Assembly: GCA_038373865.1 (NCBI GenBank)
Contig: JAXGGA010001632.1
Coordinates: 1 to 64,000 of the forward strand
Direction of reading: 5' to 3'
DNA length: 64,000 bases
DNA from: Uloborus plumipes
Lineage: Eukaryota > Arthropoda > Arachnida > Araneae > Uloboridae
Of this stretch, positions 24,108 to 35,677 are shown piece by piece; within the stretch, counting starts at the first letter, position 1; every line of letters begins with the position of its first letter. Under the pieces are notes generated by a model. The model saw only the letters and a program-made list of their open reading frames with translations. It had not been told where the DNA came from and did no database searches. The position numbers and the translations under genes were made by a program.

Positions 24108-24812
24108 AAATATTTTTGGAAAAAAAAATGAACCGACTTCGGAACTTCACTCGGCAAGTGCTCTAAAAAGTAAAAAATAATTTTATTCTTTGAACACCAT
24201 CGACACTACATTTAAACATAAGTTTTGAAGTCGGTGCAAAAACAATATATAGAATCATACAAAACTATAATTTAACTATATATATAAATTGCAATGAATC
24301 CAGGTGCTTTAATCGCATTCGCATGCACTACATTGACAACCACATATTTATGCAATAGTACAAATATTCAGCTCTTAATTTTCAATGGTTTCTCTGAAAA
24401 ATGTTGGCAAAATGTAGATAAACATCATTTCACCTATAGTTTTTGCACCGACTTCAAAACTTATGTTTAAATGTAGTGTCGATGGTGTTCAAAGAATAAA
24501 AGATACTCGGTTTAAAATTTTCAAAAAGACCATAGAAAGGAATTTCATTATGCAATCCAGGGAAGCCTGGCGTTCAAAATGGTCATTATTACGATTACTG
24601 TGATTCCAATTTCTTTTTCGAAAGATTTCTGCAGGTTCCCGTTATCGAACCCGGACCACGAGAGGATGGGACCAATCGGAAAGAAAGACCTTTCTAACAA
24701 AAAAAGAATTTTTGAAATCGGTCCAGGCATCTTCGAGTAATCTTGTAACATACCGAAAAAAAAAATTCTCCGACGAATTGTATAACCTCCTCCTTTGTTG
24801 AAGTCGGTTAAA
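24108..24812 (+). mobile_element. ACCGACTTC-family element, copy A (internally deleted)
   Basis: Starts AATATTTTTGGAAAAAAAAA then GAACCGACTTCGG and ends TTTGTTGAAGTCGGTTAAAA. The first part (24115-24245) is mirrored at 24436-24500, forming a stem. Compared with copy D (27852-29260) it jumps from the GTTCAAAGAATAAA block straight to GATACTCGGTTTAAAATT near 24500, so about 700 bases are missing. Open frames here are shared across copies and reverse strands, and show no known domain. Confidence 0.75.
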
Positions 24813-24905
24813 AATGAATGTTAAAACTATTCGGAAAAATTTTCCTTTTCCACTAATCACTCCTTTTCGGGTAAAAAAAAAGGAAATACAACGGACTCGA
24901 AGGAA

Positions 24906-26100
24906 ATACAATTCGTCGGAGAAATTTTTTTTTTTCGGTATGTTACAAGATTACTCGAAGACGCCTGGACCGATTTCAAAAATTCTTTTTTTGTTAGAAA
25001 GGTCTTTCTTTCCGATTGGTCCCATCCTCTCGTGGTCCGGGTTCGATAACGGGAACCTGCAGAAATCTTTCGAAAAAGAAATTGGAATCACAGTAATCGT
25101 AATAATGACCATTTTGAACGCCAGGCTTCTCTGGATTGCATAATGAAATTCATTTCTATGGTCTTTTTGAAAATTTTAAACCGAGTATCTTTCTATGTCC
25201 TGCTTTTTTCTCCTGAACTCCAAGGAACTGAAAGTCGTACCAGGTGCTGATTGATTCGTAATATTTCAGGTTTTATTAGTCTTAATTTACATACGGTTTG
25301 ATAAAGGAATTCTGAAGAAAGTGAGGAAAATCTCCAAATTTTTGCTCAAATTTAAAGCGATTTGTCCTAAATGATTAAATATAAAATCCATTGTTACAGA
25401 ACGTGATGGATATGAAACAGTTATTATAATGATCATGAAAATTTTGAATGAAGGCTTAACCGAAGCAAACATGAAACTCATTAGCGGGCCACGTATGTAA
25501 TATGTCGTGAAATTTTATGAATTGCGAGAATCTAGTGTTGTTTTGAAATATAAATTAGTTGAAAAGCCGTTAATATTTAGCCTTTAATTAAACTAGTACA
25601 CAAATAAATGCCAGAGAATAACAAGGATTATTTTTTAGTGTCGATCGTTTAAAATTTTGGACGCGTTGATACTTTCTTTCTTTTTTTTTCTTACATAGTT
25701 TATTTTATGAAGCATTTACTTAAGAAAACTAGGTGAAGTTTTGCATTGGAAACATTACCTTATTTCATATGTACATTTACACTAAAAAGAATAAAATAAA
25801 TATATTTTTGAAAAAAAAAATTGAACCGACTTCGGAACTTCACTAAACAAATACTCTAAAAAGTAAAACATAATTTTATTCTTTGTACACCATCGATACT
25901 ACATTTAAACATAAGTTTTGAAGTCGGCGCAAAAACTATAGGAAAATGATGCTTACTATATTTTGCCAACATTTTCAGAGAAATCATTGAATTTTTGTAA
26001 TATTACATAAATGTGTATTTTTCAATGAATGCGAATGCGAATAAAGAACCTGGATTAATTTAAATTTACATTTATAGTTTCGAATGATTCTATTTAGCTA
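24906..26100 (-). mobile_element. ACCGACTTC-family element, copy B (left arm of giant palindrome)
   Basis: Reverse complement of copy C at 26154-27358 over about 1.2 kb with few differences seen by eye. For example, GGAATTCTGAAGAAAGTGAG near 25308 mirrors CTCACTTTCTTCAGAATTCC near 26940. Its outer end is broken: the terminal CCTCCTCCTTTGTTGAAGTCGG found in other copies is replaced by unrelated GGACTCGAAGGAAATA. The ORF at 24814-25143 is a by-product of the repeat. Confidence 0.8.
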
Positions 26101-26153
26101 GAAATATTCTAGTTAGATTCTATTTAGATTCTATTTAGATATAGAGCAAAAAA
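26101..26153. repeat. Loop at the centre of the giant palindrome
   Basis: About 53 bases separating two arms of roughly 1.2 kb. It contains a triplicated TTCTATTTAGAT-like word. The closing stem is CGAATGATTCT / AGAATCATTCG. Confidence 0.8.
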
Positions 26154-27397
26154 GCTAAAGAGAATCATTCGAAACTATAAATATAAATTTAAATGAATCC
26201 AGGTTCTTTATTCGCATTCGCATTCATTAAAAAATACATATTTATGCAATGGTACAAATATTCAGCTCTCAATTTTCAATGATTTCTCTGAAAATGTTGG
26301 CAAAATATAGTAAACATCATTTTACCTATAGTTTTTGCGCCGACTTCAAAACTTATGTTTAAATGTAGTATCGATGGTGTTCAAAGAATAAAGTTATTTT
26401 TTACTTTTTAGAACATTTGCTGAGTGAAGTTCCGAAGTCGGTTCAATTTTTTTTTCAAAAATATTTTTATTTTATTCTTTTTAGTGTAAATGTACATATG
26501 AAATAAGGTAATGTTTCCATTGCAAAACTTCACCTAATTTTCTTAAGTAAATGCTTCATAAAATAAACTATGTAAGGAAAAAAAAGGAAAGAAAGTATCA
26601 ACGCGTCTAAAATTTGAAACGATTGACACTAAAAAATAATCCTCGTTATTCTCCGGTATTTATTTGTGTACTAGTTTAATTAAAGGCTATATTAACGGCT
26701 TTTCAATTAATTTATATTTCAAAACAACACTAGATTCTCGCAGTTCATAAAATTTCACGACGTATTACATACGTGGCCCGCTAATGAGTGTCATATTTGC
26801 TTCAGTTAGGCCTTCATTCAAAATTTTCATGATAATTATAAAAACTGTTTCATATCAATCACGTTCTGTAACAATGGCTTTCATATTTAATCATTTGGGA
26901 CAAATCGCTTTAAATTTGAGCAAAAATTTGGAGATTTTCCTCACTTTCTTCAGAATTCCTTTATCAAACCTTATGTAAATTAAGACTAAAAAAACCTGAA
27001 ATATTACGAATCAATCAGTACCTGGTACGACTTTCATTTCGTTGGAGTTCAGGAGAAAAAAGCAGGACATAGAAAGATACTCGGTTTAAAATTTTCAAAA
27101 AGACCACAGAAAGGAATTTCATTATGCAATCCAGAGAAGCCTGGTGATCAAAATGGTCATTATTACGATTACTGTGATCCCAATTTCTTTTTCGAAAGAT
27201 TTCTGCAGGTTCCCGTTATCGAACCCGGATCACGAGAGAATGGGACCAATTGGAAAAAAAGACCTTTCTAACAAAAAAAGAATTTTTGAAATCGGTCCAG
27301 GCGTCTTCGAGTAATCTTGGAACATACCGAAAAAAAAAAATTTCTCCGACGAATTGTATAACCTCCTCCTTTGTTGAAGTCGGTTAAAAACTATTCG
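26154..27397 (+). mobile_element. ACCGACTTC-family element, copy C (right arm of giant palindrome)
   Basis: The inverted partner of copy B. It ends with CTCCTCCTTTGTTGAAGTCG, the intact family terminus. The sequence following it (ACTATTCGGAAAAATTTTCC to TTTTCGGGTA, to about 27437) is also found after copy A near 24824-24871 in the same orientation. The shared block therefore extends past the GAAGTCGG end. No transposase recognised. Confidence 0.8.
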
Positions 27398-27851
27398 GAA
27401 AAATTTTCCTTTTCCACTAATCACTCCTTTTCGGGTAGAATATATTAATAGCATAGAATTATTGCTCACTTTAACACTTATACATACAAAAATAACATCG
27501 ATCACGATGAAAGCTCAAAAACAATAAGTAAAAACTCTAAATCATCTTTCGCTCAACTGGTTTAAAGAGATGAAATTAAACAATCTTACATGAATTTCAA
27601 GCTTTGGACTAACAGGAAACAAATTTTTATAATCAAAGAACATCAAATTTGTTATGAATTTTAAAGCAACTTTTTGAAAATCTTTTAATTATAATACTTC
27701 TCGTCTCCGTGAATACATTAATAAATTATGAGATACTTTTTTTTTTTGTTAGCTCCAAGACTTGAAAAACAATATTCAGAGGAGTGGAAAAAACTCCACA
27801 CAGAAATACAGGGAGTAAACTGAAAAATCATCAAATCCATTGAATCCGTAA
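27398..27851. other. Spacer between palindrome cluster copies
   Basis: Apart from the first 40 bases shared with copy A's flank, this looks like AT-rich unique sequence. The 27718-27903 ORF is chance. Confidence 0.4.
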
Positions 27852-29260
27852 CTGGAATAAAATATTTTTGGAAAAAAAAATTGAACCGACTTCGGAACTT
27901 CACTCGGCAAGTGCTCTAAAAAGTAAAAAATAATTTTATTCTTTGAACACCATCGACACTACATTTAAACATAAGTTTTGAAGTCGGTGCAAAAACACTA
28001 TATAGAATCATACGAAACTATAATTTAACTATATACATAAATTGCAATGAATCCAGGTTCTTTAATCGCATTCGCATACACTACATTGACAACCACATAT
28101 TTATGTAATGGTACAAATATTCAGCTCTTAATTTTCAATGGTTTTTCGCTGAAAAATGTTGGCAAAATGTAGTTAAACATCGTTTCACCTATAGTTGTTG
28201 CACCGACTTCAAAACTTATGTTTAAATGTAGTGTCGATGGTGTTCAAAGAATAAAGTTATTTTTTACTTTTTAGAGCACTTGCCGAGTGAAGTTCCGAAG
28301 TCGGTTCAATTATTTTTTCCAAAAATATTTTATTTTATTCTTTTTAGTGCAAATAACATATACATATAAAATAAGGTAATGTTTCCATTACAAAACTTCA
28401 CCTAATTTGCTTAAGCAAATGCTTCATAAAATAAACTATGTAAAGAAAAAAAAGAAAGAAAGTATCAACCCGTCTAAAATTTTAAACGATAGACACTAAA
28501 AAATAATCCTTGTAATTCTTTGGTATTTATTTGTGTACTAGTTTAATCAAAGGCTAAATATTAACGGCTTTTCAACTAATTTATATTTCAAAACAACACT
28601 AGTTGCTGGCGGTTCATAAAATTTTGCGACGTATTACGTACGTGGCACGCTAATGAGTTTCATGTTTGCTTCAGTTAAGCCTTCATTCAAAATTTTCATT
28701 ATCATTATAATAACTGTTTCATATCAATCACGTTTTGTAACAATGTATTTCATATTTAATCATTTAGAACAAATCGCTTTAAATTTGAGCAAAAATTTGG
28801 AGATTTTCCTCACTTTCTTCAGAATTCCTTTATCAAAACTTATGTAAATTAAGACTAATAAATCCTGAAATATTACGAATCAAAAAGGAACCTGGTACGA
28901 CTTTCAGTTCGTTGGAGTTCAGGAGAAAAAAGCAGGACATAGAAAGATACTCGGTTTAAAATTTTCAAAAAGACCATAGAAATGAATTTCATTATGCAAT
29001 CCAGAGAAGCCTGGCGTTCAAAATGGTCATTATTACGATTACTGTGATCCCAATTTCTTTTTCGAAAGATTTCTGCAGGTTCCCGTTATCGAACCCGGAC
29101 CACGAGAGGATGGGACCAATCGGAAAGAAAGACCTTTCTAACAAAAAAAGAATTTTTGAAATCGATCCAGGCATCTTCGAGTAATCTTGTAACATACCGA
29201 AAAAAAAAATTCTCCGACGAATTGTATAACCTCCTCCTTTGTTGAAGTCGGTTAAAAATA
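27852..29260 (+). mobile_element. ACCGACTTC-family element, copy D (most complete)
   Basis: Begins AATATTTTTGGAAAAAAAAA then TTGAACCGACTTCGG and ends CTTTGTTGAAGTCGGTTAAA. Its first 480 bases are a hairpin: the block 27866-28010 returns inverted at 28195-28330 around a loop of about 185 bases. A unique-looking middle and a conserved end block (28955-29258) with ATCGAACCCGGACCACGAG follow. Short open frames are shared with the other copies but match nothing I know. Probably a non-autonomous DNA transposon of unknown superfamily. Confidence 0.8.
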
Positions 29261-29398
29261 CTTTCTGTACCTCAAAAACAGACCAACGTAAGTACAGTAT
29301 AGCTACGTTGCAGGAGAGTGTAGAAACGTTAGTCTGGTGCAAACAAAAGTTAGGACTTACGTTCTTGAAGCACTGGTGAATAATTACTCACGGTAAAA

Positions 29399-29835
29399 AA
29401 TGAATGTTGTTTTTACAGTATGATACAGCTAATTTTATAGTATTAAACTGTAAACATTACTAATTCAACAGTTTATTACAGTGCATTTTAGTTTTAAAAT
29501 GGCACTTGTGCTGTCAGTGTTATAATGTTGTTTTTACAGTATAATACAGCTAAATTTTACGGCAATAAACTATTTTTTTTTTTCAAAAATACGTCATCCC
29601 TTTGTACATATTCAACAATGTTAAATTTAACAAATTACGGGATGACGTATGTGAAAACGTACAAAACAACCCACATGGGTAAACATTCAATTTACGGCAA
29701 TAAACTGTAAAATTGCTAACTATACAGTAAGAAACTAAAATTGCTGGCTTTACCGTTTATTACAGTGCATTTTACAGTTTTAAACTATAGCCTCGGCTGC
29801 CAGTAGTAGACTAAAAACAACAGTTCATTTTTAGA
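29399..29835. mobile_element. CACTGTAAAAAATG MITE, copy b, with nested insertion
   Basis: The left end is CACGGTAAAAAATGAATG; the right end has diverged (CAACAGTTCATTTTTAG). The interior shows the family words ACTGTAAAATTGCTAA and GGCTGCCAGTA. It is interrupted at 29572-29690 by a retroposed fragment with its own target duplication. Confidence 0.75.
29572..29690 (-). mobile_element. 119-bp poly(A) retroposed fragment nested in a MITE
   Basis: The insert is flanked by a perfect 16-bp duplication, TTTACGGCAATAAACT (29556-29571 and 29691-29706). On the plus strand it begins with a T run, so on the minus strand it ends in poly(A). Length, tail and long duplication are the signature of L1-type target-primed retroposition of a very short, probably 5'-truncated, template. 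The body contains an inverted pair TACGTCATCCC / GGGATGACGTA. The short plus-strand ORF across it (29525-29710) is incidental. Confidence 0.85.
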
Positions 29836-30156
29836 AGTTTAAGGATGTTTCTAATGTTGTTATGGCTCAAAGCAGAATAAAATTCTACATGCAATGCAAT
29901 AATAACCCGAAAATCTTTCTTTTTGAACTTACGTTAATTTGGCTCTCAGGTACAGACATATCGCACACCGAGAATGAATGGGGCACTTTTTAGATTGGAT
30001 TTGCACTAAATTACCACAGACTGAAAAAAAAATATGTGTCCCTTTCAGTCTCGGCGTGCCATATGAAATAAACAAATACCAGAAAAATATTAAAATAAAT
30101 ATCATAAACAGAAGTAAGATCATTAGCATTACAACAATAGGTTAGTCAGTCCACAG
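29836..30156. other. Short gene-free spacer
   Basis: No supported feature; the minus-strand ORF at 29929-30129 is Ile/Phe-rich and looks like chance. Confidence 0.3.
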
Positions 30157-30158
30157 TA

Positions 30159-31434
30159 GGGGAGAGTGGTAATGAATGGGCCACTTTTTGGTTTTGAATT
30201 TTTGTAATTTTTTCTAACACTTTGTTTTAACTTTAAATTGCTGTTTTACTTACTTTACTTATCTGGCTATCTAATGAAGTCATAAAAGTTGGATTAGCAC
30301 CTGTCTATAATGAATTATAATAGAAAATAAAAATTTTGAAATTTGGCCCATTCAACCCCACCTATGGGGTTGAATTAGCCATCCAAGGTAATGAATGGGC
30401 CACTAAATGAATTCAATGAAAACATGTGGATTTAATCTTTTATTTGCTGAATATGACAAAATAAATGTGGCACTTGACATCATGATACAACATCATACTG
30501 ATTTAAAATTATATAAACATCAAAACTGATGGAATTAAAAAAAAACTGATGCATACCAATTGTAGCAGAAAAATGACTAAAGAGATTGTAAGAAATAAAT
30601 AACATCAAATATATATTTAAAAAAATAAAAGATAATACACACTATGATTTAACAAAATTTATTATGTTTCAAAAAAAATATCAAAAATCACTTTCAAAAA
30701 CTTCATTTTCAAAATTGTCAAACTTCATTTTTTTTTTTTTAATTTGATAGACATCGGGAATAAGAAATATCTAACTTAAGTTACCAAGAAAGAAAATGAA
30801 ATTGTACTGTGAGAAATATAATATGAAGGAGAGAGGGGGGCTTTTTCAAGCCACGCACTGCGACCAGAGGTCCATTGTACTATAGGAATATAATATAGAT
30901 CTGCAAATTATATTTAGAAGTTACTGCAAACCTATTTTGACGACAGTAATATTTATCTATGACAGTCAGTTGTGTTTCATATTAATGCGAAAATCCAAAG
31001 AAAAGGAAGAAAAACAATATTTAGGTGGCCCATTCATTACCATGACATAGTGGCCCATTCAGCCCCACCTATACTTTTGGAATACATTTAGGTTTTTTGA
31101 GTACATTGAATTTAGATAGCATCAAAATACATCTTAAGATTAGTTTATAGATATGGAAAGACTAGCTTAAACATATGTATGCAGTGAAATACTTGGTACA
31201 TTTTAGCTAGGAAATGTTTTACTAAAAAGGGAAAAACTTACTTTTCAGTCAGATTCTTGACCATGCCACTCTAGTTTGAAAATGGCTCAGCGCAAACGAA
31301 TGAAAATTGGATGAGTTTAGTAGAACAAATAGCTACATCTATTGGTGGCATCAAAAAAAATTCCATGCAAATACTTTTTCATATTTTGTTAGTGGCCCAT
31401 TCATCACCATGGCCCATTCATTACCACTCTCCCC
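30159..31434. mobile_element. TA-flanked TIR element with AATGGGCCAC subterminal repeats
   Basis: The ends are GGGGAGAGTGGTAATGAATG at the left and its mirror CATTCATTACCACTCTCCCC at the right. TA duplicates at 30157-30158 and 31435-31436. AATGAATGGGCCAC or its complement recurs near 30174, 30390, 31026, 31050, 31393 and 31410. No transposase was recognised in the 1.28-kb body. The plan (TA target, subterminal GGGCCAC words) parallels the pogo-like element at 17913-19239, so it may belong to the same superfamily. Confidence 0.8.
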
Positions 31435-31543
31435 TACTTGTAACAGCTCTGTTGCTGTCCAGTACCTATCATAGAAGTTTCCAGTCGGAGTGGGAAAAGT
31501 TCACTGGGGTTTTGCATTTACCATTGTCCAGCGTCAAACATAG

Positions 31544-31792
31544 TTGAAGGTGCAAGTGGATAAAGGTGATATGTGACATTTTTTTACATTTCTAGAAAAA
31601 GCTTCCAAGAAAAAGGAGCATTTTTTTTTTTAATGGATTTTTCTCAACGTGTAAAACGGGGTCATATTCTTAATTACCAGCCATTTCTGTGACTAAGGGG
31701 ACATGATACTGATGGACTTATCACCTTCATCCATGGTAAAAAGTAAGTCTCAAAAATTGTCACATATCACCTTTATCCACTTGCCCCTTCAA
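31544..31792. mobile_element. 250-bp MITE with 33-bp inverted ends
   Basis: TTGAAGGTGCAAGTGGATAA at the left matches the reverse complement of TTATCCACTTGCCCCTTCAA at the right with one mismatch. The match continues inward through AGGTGATATGTGACA. Non-coding. It lies only about 110 bp from the preceding TIR element. Target duplication unclear. Confidence 0.75.
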
Positions 31793-33440
31793 TTGTTCTT
31801 GAACTTCACATAATTAGAAGAAGAAAAGGTCTTGAATCTACAAATGTAACTTTCAAGACAGAGCGTTTTGTATAATTTTTAAATCTTCTGTGTTGAATCA
31901 AAAAGTAACAAACACTGCCCTCAACAAAAAAGGACAATAATGGTATTATATTGAATTTAAAATAGCATCATCTGATTACATGATACGGAAACGTCAAATA
32001 CTTCGTGAGTAAAATGGATCACTTTTCTCGAAGTAACCAAGAGATACGATCATCTCATTTCAAAATCTATTGCATGATAGTATAAAATTGCAGCCCAAAG
32101 TGGATTATGGAAATAAATATACTTGTATGAATTTTAAATATGAAACCAAAATAACAAACTGGTATTTCAATAAGAGAAAAGAAACAATCATATCAAACAC
32201 GTAAAGCTTTCATGTACAATCTCAAAAGATTAGTAACTTGAAAAACATTTTACACTGTACGAAAAGTCAAAAAATACTTTTTTATTTCATTTTTCAAAGA
32301 AATAAATGCCGCTTTTTTTCTCTAAACATCATTTAATCAACGCTTAAAAATCAAATTTCGGTTTAAAATATTTTTCCATCCATATAATTAAATTCACAAC
32401 TTTAAGTTATAATTTAGATTTTTAGTTTGCTTTAGTTTATCGTCCCCCGCACAAAGTGTAAAAATGCATGAAATTAGAATTGAAATGTGGTTAAGACAAA
32501 AATTAATTTACTAGCTTATTTTAAAGCTGGCCAGTTTTGTCATAGGTTAAAGTTACTATAGCTTCCGTTTAGGATACAAAACAACTTATTAGTGCCCTTT
32601 AATGCAGTAAAAGAAAATTTCTAAACGCTTAAAGCTCCTACTTTGCACTTTGCAATAATATAAGACTTTTATCATTCATAAGAGTACTGCAATGCAAAAA
32701 AAGGCACTTTCAATAGATTTTGCACCTTTTTTTTAAATTATATTTTGCTTCATTTTATTTCATTTTATTTTTATTTATTTATTTCATTTATTTATTATTT
32801 TTTACTTTTTTAAAATAAAAAGTAAAAAACTTTTTTCAAAACTTTGCTTTGAGAGAGCACCAATAACCCCTCTAATTTTTTATCAAGTCAACTGTTCTAA
32901 AAACTTCGAAATGTTGAAAAGTTAACTAGCTTTACTCGAAGCTACCATAATGACTTTTTAGATAGAAGGATTGCAGTTGTAACATTATCTGCTCTAATTC
33001 AGGAGCTTTTATGATTTACTGTATAATGCTTTTACTCCTTTTCCAGTCTTTTAATATTCCTAGTCGAGAATTTTAAAATGAGAAAATTTGCAGTTGTAAT
33101 TCAATTTCATAATTTGTTTCTATGACAAGTATTGGCTTACAGATAGAAAAAATATGGTTGACTTAAAACATTTTCAAATATAAGAGCACCGATAGCTAGA
33201 ATTAATTTAATATAGTAAATCAGTAAACGGCTTGATAAAATAAATTTGACATCATCTTTATATTAACTAATGGCTTTCCCTTGACAAAAAGCAGATAAGA
33301 GGGGTGTCAAAAAGTAATGATCTAAATTTTCTTCCTTTCATATACACTGGAATATCAATTATAGAGATAATCTTACTCTATTTGCTAGCATTTTTTTTAC
33401 TAATTGATTTTTAAAGCCCTGGATCTGAATTTAAAAGAAA
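31793..33440. other. AT-rich gene-free stretch
   Basis: AT-rich with a TTTATT-type low-complexity segment around 32745-32800. No coding or RNA feature. Confidence 0.3.
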
Positions 33441-33442
33441 TA

Positions 33443-33758
33443 CACGGCAAAAAAAAGCTGTTGTTTTTACAGTATAATGCCAGCAATAGAGGTTCCAGTT
33501 TAAAACTGTAAAATCATAGAAATAAACTGTAAAACTAGCTATTTTAAAATTTATTACTACAAAACTAGCATTTTTACAGTTTATTACTGTAAAATTAGTA
33601 ATTTTAGTATAAAATTAGCTTACAATTTTAGTTTACAACTGTGAAATTAGCAATTTTACAGTTTATTACTGTAATATTTGCAATTTTACAATTTATCACT
33701 AAAATTACTGTAAAATTAGCTGTATTATACTGCAAAAGCAACATGTATTTTTACAGTA
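33443..33758. mobile_element. CACTGTAAAAAATG MITE, copy c
   Basis: Left end CACGGCAAAAAAAAGC, right end TTTTTACAGTA, flanked by TA (33441-33442, 33759-33760). The interior is dense in AATTTTACAGTTTATTACTG words. Non-coding. Confidence 0.75.
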
Positions 33759-33760
33759 TA

Positions 33761-34430
33761 GTTGTCATTTTATTTTTGGCCGACGAAAATTGCACCCTCT
33801 GAAAAACCATAATCACTTGAAAAAATATTTGCGGGGCTGTTGTAATGGAGATAAACAAAACGTACATCGTTTATCGAAAATAGCAACGACATTTTTAAAA
33901 AACATTTTTGGAATAATATAAAGCTTTAACCAATTGAGAAAACTTTTTATAAATAAATACGAGAAAATCAATGTTGGCAAAACAGTAAAGTAAATATATT
34001 CAGTTCTGAGCTGGCCTCTTGTTTAAAGATTGCTTCCTTACGATGCCAGAGTTTGTAGCTTTACTCTCATATTAGATTTTTAAACATAACTCTATTTTTT
34101 CTAATTATGAAAATTATATAATGTTCATGAAACGAAAAATAGAAGAAAGAATCAAAAGCAACTTTTAAAATGATAAAAATAATGGTAGACAACTCTTAAG
34201 ACAATCAACGATTTTGAAAAGCCATAAATTATATATGAAACAATCTCTAGCGTTGTAGAAAATGGTATGCGTTCAAGCAACCCAAGAAAAGAGAGAAATA
34301 TAATTACAATATTTAATAAAATGGATTAATATGGAATCTAAATGTACTCAAATAAATTCTTTTATGCGTTTAACAGCAATAGTTCCTCAATACAATTGAA
34401 CCCATTTTAAAACAGATACCACTTTTCATT
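33761..34430. other. AT-rich gene-free stretch
   Basis: No supported gene or repeat. Confidence 0.3.
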
Positions 34431-34439
34431 CCTCTCCCT

Positions 34440-35180
34440 ACGCAATTTCCCAGTCTTCTCTCAAAACTTTATACACTTTCGTTTTTTATTATCATTTTTT
34501 ATTCCCAACCGCAGTTTATTTATTTCACTTTATTTCCTTCGGACACGGTCAGTTTTTATCCAATCAAATCCCTTGTCCCTCACACCTGCCTGCGACCGAA
34601 AATAAAAGGTCAGTCCGGACTATAGGTTATCCCTCTCAATAAAAATCAAAGAAATATAAATCCCCACAGCTTTATATCTCGCCCTGCCACTGACAGTGGA
34701 TTCTCCCTTTTATGCCTTTTTTTCCCCCGTAGATCTGCGTTTTCCTTTCCTTGGCGCCAATTCCGCCCTTTCCTTGTTCCCCAGCAATAAGCTGGGACGG
34801 TTCTGAGAAAAGGGTAATATAGAGGATGAAGTGGCTGTGAAAAAATTCTCCGGCGATCTGGACTATTCCTAATTCGTTATCCTTGACAGGGACACCTGGA
34901 GACAATGCGATGGGCTCTCGTTGAATATACGAGACAGTGCTGATAATTAAATCGCTAGCGTCGATAAAACAGATCTCAGAACATGGAAAGGTGGCGGCGG
35001 AACGATATGTTTATTGCCTGCTCCCGTACAGGGAGAAATAATGGAGGTCGTGTCTTGATTCCATCGAGAGTGGACATCGCTGTTAGCGAAGAGCCGCTCT
35101 TTCCGATTACAAACTGATGCTGCAGGGGAAATAGAGGAGATTGATGAAACTAAAAGCGATGGCGGTATTTTTCTTTCATC
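34440..35180. promoter_or_regulatory. Candidate conserved non-coding block
   Basis: Balanced base composition, high complexity and no repeat family, in contrast to both sides. The minus-strand ORF at 34672-34905 has no recognised domain. Short GATTA/TAATTAAA-type words occur (GATAATTAAATCGC near 34941). Possible enhancer or unannotated transcript; composition is the only evidence. Confidence 0.35.
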
Positions 35181-35283
35181 TAAATGGCAAACAAAATTTG
35201 AAATTCAAAACGAAAAAAAAAAATTCTTCGTTTCATGCCAAGAATAAAATTATTAATTTATTTCTCGTGCAATTTTAAGTGTA

Positions 35284-35675
35284 CACTGTAAAAAAATGAG
35301 TGTTGTTTTTACAGTATCATTCAGCTAATTTTATAATAACAAACTGTAAAAATTGCGAATTTTACAGCATACTCTGTAAAATTACTAATTTTACACTAAT
35401 AAGCTGTAAAATTGCTTCTTTACAATAATAAACTGTAGAATTGCTAATTTTACATTTTATTACTGTGTATTTTAGTTTTACAAGTATTGTACTGTTGTTT
35501 TACAATATGATACAGCTAATTTTTTGGTAATAAACTGTAAAATTGCTTCTTTATAGTAATAAACTCTTAAAATGCTAGTTTTACAGTTTATTAATGTGCA
35601 TTTTTCATTTTTAAACTGGAACCCCTGCTTGCCAGTATTAAACAATAAAAACAACACAGATTTATTTTTGCAGTG
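35284..35675. mobile_element. CACTGTAAAAAATG MITE, copy d
   Basis: Starts CACTGTAAAAAAATGAG and ends TTATTTTTGCAGTG, with TA on each side (35282-35283, 35676-35677). The interior repeats AACTGTAAAATTGCT and GCTAATTTTACA. This is one of the better-preserved copies for defining the family ends. Confidence 0.8.
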
Positions 35676-35677
35676 TA

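Noticed and set aside
24814..25143. 109-codon frame shared by several palindrome copies
   Set aside because: Recurs wherever the repeat occurs, in both strands and with different starts; no known domain, so a repeat by-product.
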